This document shows positions 1 through 5,940 of a stretch of DNA of 7,767 nucleotides, in pieces. The first letter of the stretch is position 1. Each line of letters begins with the position of its first letter. A program made the translations under genes and the position numbers. The notes beneath the pieces are model-generated. The model saw only the letters and a program-made list of their open reading frames with translations. It had not been told where the DNA came from and did not search any database. Origin of the DNA: an uncultured Lachnospiraceae bacterium (GTDB lineage: Bacteria > Bacillota > Clostridia > Lachnospirales > Lachnospiraceae). The stretch is taken from the NCBI GenBank assembly GCA_910586255.1, contig CAJUHR010000072.1, positions 1 to 7,767 of the forward strand, read 5' to 3'.

Positions 1-815
1 CCGCCGATAACGCCTGCGGCGACACCGTACATCTCATACATATTTCCTGCTTCCATATTTCCCATGCCGGCCTGGGCGCAGAGGATCAATCCCACCACAC
101 AGGCACAGACAGCGCTTACTAAGTAAGCCTTGATGGTAGTTGTAACCACATTGACGCCGGAAAGCTTGGCGGCATCCACATTGGATCCAATGGCATAGAT
201 ATGTCTTCCGGTCCTGGTTTTGGACAGCAGGAAGAAAAACACCAAAAACAGGATAAGGGCAATCCAGAAGGTATTAAATATACCGAAGGTCTTTCCGTAG
301 TAGAATAAATTCTGAAAGCTGTCCCCTGCCTCCTTGCCGATGCCGGTGGCAATGGCATCCGTGTTTCGGTTGTTGTTGACCATGTAGGCAGCGCCCCGGG
401 TCACAAACATGGTTCCCAAAGTGGCGATAAACGGCGGAAGCTTAAATTTCCCCACCAGGATTCCGTTGACCACGCCGCAGCAGAGGCAGCACGCCAGCGC
501 CACTGCCATGGCGCCTGCCGGGTTGATTCCCATGGTCATCAAAGTGGCTGAAATCATGGCGCTCATGCCCACCATGGAGCCGATGGACAAATCAATGTTA
601 CCGGTGATCAGAAGGTAGCTCTGTCCCACACCGATCAGCAGGTACTTGGACATGGAACGGAGCAGATTCATCACATTCTGTCCGGAAAATACATTTTTAT
701 CAATCAGCCCGAAAGCCACATAGATCACAATCAGGCCTGCAAAAGCCGTAACCACCGCACCCATTCCCCTGGTGCTTAAGATACGCTTGACCGCGCTCTG
801 TTTTTTCTCATTCAT
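1..815 (-). CDS. RbsC/MglC-type sugar ABC transporter permease, partial (C-terminus off the left edge)
   Basis: Membrane permease of a ribose/galactose/xylose-class sugar importer; two copies would form the channel driven by the upstream ATPase. My translation from the ATG at 813-815 gives 271 residues with no stop before the edge. The family is usually about 320-350 residues, so roughly the last 50-80 are missing. Family motifs are GNIDLSIGSMVG after the second hydrophobic segment, NGILVGKFKLPPFIATLGT, and TRTGRHIYAIGSN, the conserved cytoplasmic loop that contacts the ATPase. Several hydrophobic segments surround them, and the charged N-terminus MNEKKQSAVKR fits an inside start. A strong AGGAGG at 824-829 lies 8 nt before the ATG, and the ATPase stop codon is 15 nt upstream, so the two are co-transcribed. 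The family assignment is firm. The substrate is not determinable: ribose, galactose, allose, xylose and inositol importers look alike at this level. Confidence 0.93.
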   Translation of the reverse strand, partial: MNEKKQSAVKRILSTRGMGAVVTAFAGLIVIYVAFGLIDKNVFSGQNVMNLLRSMSKYLLIGVGQSYLLITGNIDLSIGSMVGMSAMISATLMTMGINPAGAMAVALACCLCCGVVNGILVGKFKLPPFIATLGTMFVTRGAAYMVNNNRNTDAIATGIGKEAGDSFQNLFYYGKTFGIFNTFWIALILFLVFFFLLSKTRTGRHIYAIGSNVDAAKLSGVNVVTTTIKAYLVSAVCACVVGLILCAQAGMGNMEAGNMYEMYGVAAGVIG

Positions 816-830
816 CCTTCTGCCCTCCTA

Positions 831-2339
831 TTATCCTGCCTGCTGCTTCTTCTCGAACTCAGTGGCATATTTCAGCACTTCGTTCTGGGTGGTATCCTGG
901 GCCATAACCTCACCGGTAATCCGTCCGTCACACATGACGATCACCCGGTCTGCAATCCCTAATACCTCCGGCATCTCCGAGGATACAAACATAACCGCAA
1001 TGCCTTCCTTTTTCAGCTTGTTCATCAGATTATATATCTCAACCTTTGCTCCCACATCAATGCCCCTGGTAGGTTCATCGAAAATCACCACCCGGGAATT
1101 GCGGGCCAGCCATTTTCCCACCACAACCTTCTGCTGGTTTCCTCCGGAAAGATTGGCTGCATTGATCTCCACATTGGGCGTTTTGATCATCAGATTCTTC
1201 ACAGCCTCCTCGCAGAGCTTCTCCTCCTTGCCGCTGTTTATGACTCCCAGCCCATTGCAGAGCAGATCCAGATTCGGCAAGGCCAGATTCTGACGGATGC
1301 TGAGCTTTGTACAAAGGCCGTCCTTTTTCCTGTCCTCCGGCGCCAGCACAATGCCCGCCCGTATGGCGTCCATGGGACAGCTTATTTTAACCTCCTTGCC
1401 GTCTAAGAAAATCTGTCCCTCCGTCTTTTCATCCACCCCGAAAATCGCCCGGGTGGTCTCCGTCCTGCCTGCCCCCATCAGCCCGGCAAAGCCCACGATC
1501 TCTCCCTCATACAGAGAAAAATTGATATCGCGGACCAGCTTTCCGGCATTGAGGTTTTTCACCTCAAAAACCTTTTTTCCCTTGGGACAGGACACCCGGG
1601 GAAACTGCTCCTTGATCTCCCGCCCTACCATGTTGGCGATAATCTGATCCATGGTCATGTCGGCAAAATCCCCGTCTGTTATATATTGGCCGTCCCGCAT
1701 GATGGTCACCCGGTCTACAATGGCCTGCAGCTCCTCTAACCGGTGAGATATGTATACAATACCGCAGCCGTCTGCCTTCAGCTTCCGGATGATCCGAAAC
1801 AGCTCCTCAATCTCCTTGGCTGTAAGGGAGGAGGTAGGCTCGTCCATAATGAGAATCTTCGCGTGGATAGAAAGAGCCTTTGCAATCTCCACCATCTGCT
1901 GCTTGGAAACCGGAAGATCTCCCACAATCTGACGAGGATCCAGATCAATCTTTAACTCTCCTAAAATCTCAGCCGCCTCAGCCTCCATCTCGCTGTTTTT
2001 GAGAACCACCCCGTTTACCCGTTCCCGGCCCAGAAACATATTTTCCGTCACCGACAAATGACGGCACATATTTAACTCCTGGTGGATGATGGCCACCCCG
2101 GCCTCCTGAGCCTGCTTAGGGTTTAAGGCATCGTACTCCTTTCCGAAGATGGTCATGGTTCCTCCGTCCTTCACGTAGACACCGCTTAAGATCTTCATCA
2201 GGGTGGACTTACCCGCCCCGTTTTCTCCTAGCAGAGCCATGACCTCACCGGAACGCAGCTCAAAATTCACATTGTCAAGGGCTTTCACCCCCGGGAAATT
2301 CTTGACAATATTTTTCATTGATACAATTACTTCTCCCAT
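831..2339 (-). CDS. RbsA/MglA-type sugar ABC transporter ATP-binding protein (tandem NBD)
   Basis: Cytoplasmic ATPase that powers sugar import through the downstream permease. It has 502 residues, the usual length for the family, with two fused nucleotide-binding domains. NBD1 is intact: Walker A GENGAGKST at 38-46, Q-loop Q87, signature VSKQQ near 144, Walker B ILIMDEP with D166/E167, and switch H199. NBD2 has the family's usual degenerate Walker A, GLMGAGRTE at 286-294 with Arg for Lys. It keeps LSGGNQQK at 397-404 and VIFDEPTRGID with D421/E422. The ATG at 2337-2339 follows GGGGGAG only about 3 nt away; the next Met (residue 8) has a poorer site. The permease follows after 15 nt. The 125-bp gap to the upstream ROK gene shows no clear terminator or strong promoter, so read-through from ROK is possible. 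The substrate is unknown. It contrasts usefully with the inactive relative at 3465-4910. Confidence 0.95.
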   Translation of the reverse strand: MGEVIVSMKNIVKNFPGVKALDNVNFELRSGEVMALLGENGAGKSTLMKILSGVYVKDGGTMTIFGKEYDALNPKQAQEAGVAIIHQELNMCRHLSVTENMFLGRERVNGVVLKNSEMEAEAAEILGELKIDLDPRQIVGDLPVSKQQMVEIAKALSIHAKILIMDEPTSSLTAKEIEELFRIIRKLKADGCGIVYISHRLEELQAIVDRVTIMRDGQYITDGDFADMTMDQIIANMVGREIKEQFPRVSCPKGKKVFEVKNLNAGKLVRDINFSLYEGEIVGFAGLMGAGRTETTRAIFGVDEKTEGQIFLDGKEVKISCPMDAIRAGIVLAPEDRKKDGLCTKLSIRQNLALPNLDLLCNGLGVINSGKEEKLCEEAVKNLMIKTPNVEINAANLSGGNQQKVVVGKWLARNSRVVIFDEPTRGIDVGAKVEIYNLMNKLKKEGIAVMFVSSEMPEVLGIADRVIVMCDGRITGEVMAQDTTQNEVLKYATEFEKKQQAG

Positions 2340-2366
2340 CTGCTCCCCCGCTTTCTTTACTTTATC

Positions 2367-2395
2367 TTACAGGAACCGCTCCGCAAACCCTGTAA
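2367..2395. repeat. 7-bp dyad upstream of the sugar ATPase gene, possible operator or mRNA hairpin
   Basis: TTACAGG at 2367-2373 is the exact reverse complement of CCTGTAA at 2389-2395, with 15 bp between them. The dyad lies 28 bp upstream of the transporter ATPase start, in the 125-bp gap after the ROK gene. No U-tract follows on the minus strand, so it does not look like a terminator. It could be an operator or a leader hairpin. A 7-bp match could also arise by chance, so the assignment is weak. I see no convincing -35/-10 pair in the rest of the gap (2340-2464). Confidence 0.3.
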
Positions 2396-2464
2396 TCTGA
2401 TTTACTGTGCCTTGCGCCTTTTATGATGCAAAACCGCCTCATCCCACAGCCTTTTTCTGCCCTG

Positions 2465-3334
2465 TCACGCAAAAAGGTTCATGGCCACGCACAAGGCCGC
2501 CACATCCCCCAGGGCCTCTTTCAGTCCTGCCGGCACTATCTGACAGGCCCTGCGGCTTTTTGCCAGGGCTTCCTCACGCAGCACCTGTTCCATGGAATCC
2601 TTCATGTATTGCCCCGCCCGGGCATAGATGCTTCCGATCACAATCCGGTCCGGGTTCAGCACATCCACCAATATGGCAAGAAGCCTGCCTAAATATTCCC
2701 CTGTCCTATGCCATATTTCCAAGGCCTGCTCATTCTTTTCTCCTGCCAGCTTAGCAAGCTCTCCGGCACTGCCCATGCCATACTGGGCAATCCCTCCGCC
2801 GCTGCAATAGCCTTCAAAGGAGCCTTCTTTTTTGTAGCCCACATGGCCCCCGTCAAAGAGACGCACATGGCCCACCTCTCCTGCCATGCCGCAGGCCCCC
2901 TTATACAGCCTTCCGTTTAAAATCAACCCGGCTCCCAGCCCTGTTCCGAAGGTGAGAAAAATCATATTGTCACAGCCCTGTCCGGCGCCGAACCGCCACT
3001 CCGCCACCGCGCAGGCATCCGCGTCATTTTCCAGATAGGCCGGCACACAAAAACGTTCTCTCAAAAGCTCCGTTATGGGCACCTGATCCCATCCCGGCAG
3101 GTTGGGCGGCCCTAAAATCCAGCCTTTTTCACTGTCCAGAGGCCCGCCGCAGCTTACCCCGATGGTTCTCACCCGGTCCGTCCACAAGCTTTCTGTGTTC
3201 TCAAAGATCTGTTGCAGGGTCTGCTCCCTGTCTAAGGTCAAAAAGGACTGCCGCGCCAGTATCTTGCCCCTCTCGTCTCCCCGGGACACCGCGCATTTCG
3301 TTCCGCCGATATCGATTCCAATATACTCGCCCAT
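2465..3334 (-). CDS. ROK-family sugar kinase-like protein lacking the zinc cysteines
   Basis: Probable cytoplasmic sugar kinase (glucokinase, fructokinase or allose-kinase type) acting on the imported sugar. It has 289 residues and no N-terminal helix-turn-helix, so it is a kinase-type ROK rather than a NagC/XylR repressor. Visible motifs are the phosphate loop GIDIGGTKC at 6-14, VSCGGPLD around 60-67, and LENDADACAVAE with the expected catalytic base D104. Also present are FGTGLGAG at 129-136, and AGEVGHVRL with the usual zinc-ligand His at 156. The normal CxCGxxGCxE zinc motif is replaced by GHVGYKKEGSFE (163-174), with no cysteine at the ligand positions. The start is uncertain. ATG 3334 best fits the family N-terminus but has GGGAG only 2 nt upstream; ATG 3343 adds three residues. 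The frame stays open further upstream to 3568, but that part reads across a terminator, a promoter and the previous gene. It has its own promoter and lies 130 nt downstream of the pseudo-ATPase stop. Confidence 0.88.
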   Translation of the reverse strand: MGEYIGIDIGGTKCAVSRGDERGKILARQSFLTLDREQTLQQIFENTESLWTDRVRTIGVSCGGPLDSEKGWILGPPNLPGWDQVPITELLRERFCVPAYLENDADACAVAEWRFGAGQGCDNMIFLTFGTGLGAGLILNGRLYKGACGMAGEVGHVRLFDGGHVGYKKEGSFEGYCSGGGIAQYGMGSAGELAKLAGEKNEQALEIWHRTGEYLGRLLAILVDVLNPDRIVIGSIYARAGQYMKDSMEQVLREEALAKSRRACQIVPAGLKEALGDVAALCVAMNLFA

Positions 3335-3392
3335 ATCTCCCATCACTTTTGTGACTATACAACTATATTTCCTTTTTCTCCATGTCACATTT

Positions 3393-3401
3393 AGTATAAC
3401 A
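3393..3401 (-). promoter_or_regulatory. Extended -10 promoter for the ROK gene
   Basis: The minus strand reads TGTTATACT here: TATACT (one mismatch to TATAAT) preceded by TGn, the extended -10 motif that reduces the need for a -35 box. No good -35 is present; TTTTTG lies at 17-bp spacing. Transcription would start near 3386, leaving about 50 nt before the ATG at 3334. A second candidate is GTGACA-15-TATAGT slightly downstream, which would leave almost no leader. The site lies directly after the terminator of the preceding operon, as expected for a new transcription unit. Confidence 0.45.
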
Positions 3402-3430
3402 TAACAAAATGCCTTCAAAAAGAAGGCATT
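3401..3430 (-). terminator. Intrinsic terminator of the regulator/kinase/pseudo-ATPase operon
   Basis: AATGCCTTC at 3408-3416 and GAAGGCATT at 3422-3430 form a perfect 9-bp stem with a 5-nt loop. On the minus strand the stem runs into a short T-run (four T, then GTTAT). It begins 34 nt after the stop codon of the pseudo-ATPase gene. The U-tract is short and the stem only moderately GC-rich, so termination may be partial and some read-through into the ROK gene is possible. Confidence 0.65.
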
Positions 3431-3440
3431 CTTTCGGTTA

Positions 3441-3478
3441 AGGTGGACAATCTTTTGATTTGGCTTACCAGTCCACCT
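3441..3478 (-). repeat. Nested stem-loop spanning the stop codon of the pseudo-ATPase gene
   Basis: AGGTGGAC (3441-3448) and GTCCACCT (3471-3478) are perfect 8-bp complements. The right arm lies in the last codons of the pseudo-ATPase gene. Inside the loop, AATC (3449-3452) and GATT (3457-3460) can pair around TTTT. The transcript could fold here just before the terminator hairpin at 3408-3430. A role in 3'-end protection is only a guess. Confidence 0.35.
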
Positions 3479-4910
3479 GATCAAATTCATTTTTCTCATA
3501 GGAAACCACACAGGCACCGCCTTCCACCACCATAAGACGGTCCGATATGTCCAGGGTATCCGATACATTGGCCGTTATAATCAGAACTGCTGTGCCCGTT
3601 TTTAATATTCCCCTTAAAAGGGCCAGAATCCTCATCCGCACAAACATGTCGCCCTTTGCCAGCGGCTGCACGCAGATCAACACCCGCGGCTTAAAAAGCC
3701 TCACCCGGTGGTAGATCAGAGCAATCTGCTCCTCCAGGGGAAGTCCCCCCACCATGGGCTCATCGATCGCAGCCCCCGCCTCCGGGCCATACTCATTTCG
3801 GATGCTTTTATAAATTCTGGAAGGAATCACGCTTTTTCCCAGCTTCCTATCCAAGAGAAAGGTCAGATTTTCCATGTAGCTCCGCTCCTTAAAGAGAAGG
3901 GTCTCGGCACAGTTTTTCGGTATGATTGCAATTCCTGATTCCAGATAATGCTCAGCCTGAGCGAAAGTGTATTCTCTGTGCTCTAAGGTAATCCTTCCCT
4001 GCCGGCATTTGCACACACCTGTCATCAGCGCCAGAATATCGCCGGCTATCCGATTGTCCATGTCCAAAATCGTCAGACACTCCCCCCGGTGAAGGACAAA
4101 GCGAAGTCCCTGAAGAAATTTTGTATATACGCTGTGAAAATGGAGTACTCCCTCCTCCCACTCCCCTTCTGTCTCCGCTCTGGGAACAAACCAGTCCGTT
4201 ATATAAGGCGCCATCTTTTCATCCGTCATCTCGTCCCGCTCAAAAACCTTCAACACCCGACCGTCATAAAACAGAGTGGTTCTGTCCACGGTCCGAAACA
4301 GCTCCTGATGATGGTTGGCCACATACAACACGGAAATGCCACCCTCTCTCACGGTCCTCAGCATTTCCTGGAACCGGACCAGCTCCTGATGGCTCAGAAA
4401 ATTCCCAGGATTATCCACAATGATGAGCCGGCAGCCGGAAAGAAGTCCCTTTCCCAGCTCCACCAGACAGCGCTCAAGGTTTGTCAGGGCTGGCACCCGC
4501 TTTCTCACATTGACCCCGATTCCCATTTCTGACAGAAAAGACTCCGCCTGTTCCCGAAGGACCCGCTCATTGATAAAATATTTTTTAAAGCCCTTTCTCA
4601 GAACGAAGAGATTGTCAACCACGCTTAAGCCCTCCACCAGATGGCTGACCTGCTCAATAACACAGACCTTATTGGCGCTCCCATCGCTGTAGGCATAGCT
4701 GTTGACAACCCGGCCATCGTACCACACGGTGCCAAAGGATATAGGAAGATTTTGGCGTACCAGACTGATCAGCTGATCATAGCCCTTGTTACGGCCGGTC
4801 AAAAGCCCCATGATCTCCCCGGCAAACATTTGAAAATTCAGATTGTCAAGCAAGGTCTCCCCATTTTGGATCAGGCTCACATGATCCATCCGCAAAAGTT
4901 CCCGTCTCAT
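3465..4910 (-). CDS. Catalytically dead tandem ABC ATPase-like protein in a two-component operon
   Basis: A 481-residue protein with the fold plan of RbsA/MglA sugar-transporter ATPases. It aligns almost without gaps to the intact ATPase at 831-2339 over the first 200 residues, but the active sites are gone. In NBD1 the Walker A slot (38-46) reads TGRNKGYDQ, with Tyr at the Lys44 position and no Ser/Thr. Q87 is kept. The signature slot reads LTNLERC (142-148). Walker B reads LIIVDNP, with catalytic E167 replaced by Asn. The switch-His slot reads ANHH. In NBD2 the Walker A slot reads DMDNRIAG, LSGG-Q becomes GGLPLEEQ (388-395), and the DEP slot becomes VQP (414-416). The frame is open and intact, so it is not an obvious pseudogene. 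The ATG at 4908-4910 follows GAGGGAAG, which overlaps the kinase stop; the gap is 10 nt. No hydrolysis is expected. The likely role is regulatory or scaffolding, with the upstream kinase or the sugar permease as candidate partners. Function is inferred, not recognised. Confidence 0.85.
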   Translation of the reverse strand: MRRELLRMDHVSLIQNGETLLDNLNFQMFAGEIMGLLTGRNKGYDQLISLVRQNLPISFGTVWYDGRVVNSYAYSDGSANKVCVIEQVSHLVEGLSVVDNLFVLRKGFKKYFINERVLREQAESFLSEMGIGVNVRKRVPALTNLERCLVELGKGLLSGCRLIIVDNPGNFLSHQELVRFQEMLRTVREGGISVLYVANHHQELFRTVDRTTLFYDGRVLKVFERDEMTDEKMAPYITDWFVPRAETEGEWEEGVLHFHSVYTKFLQGLRFVLHRGECLTILDMDNRIAGDILALMTGVCKCRQGRITLEHREYTFAQAEHYLESGIAIIPKNCAETLLFKERSYMENLTFLLDRKLGKSVIPSRIYKSIRNEYGPEAGAAIDEPMVGGLPLEEQIALIYHRVRLFKPRVLICVQPLAKGDMFVRMRILALLRGILKTGTAVLIITANVSDTLDISDRLMVVEGGACVVSYEKNEFDQVDW

Positions 4911-4920
4911 AAATCTTCCC

Positions 4921-5940
4921 TCACTGCCTTAAGAGCGGCAGAGTGATCATCACGTCAGTTCCCACACCCTCCCTGCTGTAAAATACCACCCCGTACTCCT
5001 CCCCAAAGAGAAGCTTAATCCGGTTATTTACATTGACAACGGCAATCCCGCCCTTTTTGCTGCTGCTCATGTCCTCGTCATCTAAGGCCAGACGGCTCAG
5101 CTTTTCATTCAGCTGTCTTAAGGTTTTCTCCTCCATTCCCATTCCGTCATCCGATACCCGGATCCGCAGTCGCTGATCGCTGACTCCGATCCGAATCACA
5201 AGATTTCCTCTTCCAATCTTTCGCTCAATTCCGTGGTAGATGGAATTTTCCACAATAGGCTGAAGAGTCAGCTTTGGCAGACGGTACTGAAGGACCTCCA
5301 GCTTATCCGCATCGTCCTCCCGGTCATATTCAATGCTTAAGGTAAGCTTATCCCCAAAACGAAACTGCTGGATATAATAATAATTTTCAATGTTGGCCAG
5401 CTCATCCTCCAGCGTCACCAGATGCTCCACCTGAGAGATGGTGTACCGGAAAAAGGTGGCCAGGGCCTCCGTCATCTCCGCCACACTGTCCAGTCCTGCA
5501 AGCAGAGCCTCGCTGCGGATCCCTTCCAGAGTATTGTACAAAAAATGAGGATTGATCTGATTCTGGAGCGCAAGATATTCCGCCTGCTTCTTTGACACAT
5601 TGATCAGATTGTTCCGGTCAATCATTTCATTGAGCTTTAAGATTACCTTCTCCCCCTCCGGAGTCAAAGGATGGCGCAGGTGAAACAAATCATTGAGTAC
5701 ATATCCCATGACAAACTGCTCATAGATCCTTTTTGTCTCCCGGTACGGCACCACCGCCAGCCGGTACACCCCGCACACATACCCTGCTGTTGCCAGGGTC
5801 AGGCCTGCCGCCAGAAATATCCCCTGGCCTGACCATAAGCAAAATCCCCAAAAAACCCCCAGAAGGACTGCTAAAAGAACCGTCCCTAAACCGGCGCAGG
5901 CCATAAGCCGAAAGGATAAATATCTCATTTTCTCCGTCAT
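4921..5940 (-). CDS. YesM/LytS-type sensor histidine kinase without an extracellular sensor domain
   Basis: Membrane histidine kinase, partner of the response regulator encoded just upstream. It has 339 residues. Two hydrophobic segments (about 12-36 and 40-60) are separated by only a few residues, so there is no room for the large extracytoplasmic domain usual in YesM kinases of about 580 residues. A linker from about 61 to 115 leads to the His_kinase domain, with QNQINPHFLYNTLEGIR containing phospho-acceptor H132. The HATPase domain follows: N-box LQPIVENSIYHG (N232), DDGMGM (264-269), GGIAVVNVNNRI (297-308) and GVGTDV (325-330). All catalytic motifs look intact. The ATG at 5938-5940 overlaps the regulator's TGA as ATGA, with only a weak ribosome binding site, which suggests translational coupling. 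With no ectodomain, the signal probably comes through the membrane or from a partner protein, and the co-transcribed pseudo-ATPase is the obvious candidate. Confidence 0.93.
   Translation of the reverse strand: MTEKMRYLSFRLMACAGLGTVLLAVLLGVFWGFCLWSGQGIFLAAGLTLATAGYVCGVYRLAVVPYRETKRIYEQFVMGYVLNDLFHLRHPLTPEGEKVILKLNEMIDRNNLINVSKKQAEYLALQNQINPHFLYNTLEGIRSEALLAGLDSVAEMTEALATFFRYTISQVEHLVTLEDELANIENYYYIQQFRFGDKLTLSIEYDREDDADKLEVLQYRLPKLTLQPIVENSIYHGIERKIGRGNLVIRIGVSDQRLRIRVSDDGMGMEEKTLRQLNEKLSRLALDDEDMSSSKKGGIAVVNVNNRIKLLFGEEYGVVFYSREGVGTDVMITLPLLRQ

Noticed and set aside
772..1293. 173-residue plus-strand open frame with a hydrophobic, signal-like N-terminus
   Set aside because: It is wholly antisense to the permease start and the sugar ATPase, whose family motifs are unambiguous. 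The Ser/Thr/Phe-rich composition is typical of a reverse-strand shadow.
2407..2754. 115-residue plus-strand open frame overlapping the end of the ROK gene
   Set aside because: It is Pro/His/Cys-rich, has no family features, and is mostly antisense to conserved ROK sequence.
3335..3568. N-terminal extension of the ROK frame by up to 78 residues
   Set aside because: It overlaps the end of the pseudo-ATPase gene, a terminator and a promoter. The ROK family begins at the GIDIGGTK segment, a few residues after 3334.
4089..4532. 147-residue plus-strand open frame
   Set aside because: It lies antisense within the pseudo-ATPase gene, has no recognisable domain or good ribosome binding site, and has low-complexity shadow composition.
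3465..4910. The degenerate ABC gene as a decaying pseudogene
   Set aside because: The frame is uninterrupted over 481 codons, has a good ribosome binding site and tight operon spacing, and keeps family spacing despite active-site loss. A maintained protein is more likely, though sequence alone cannot prove it.
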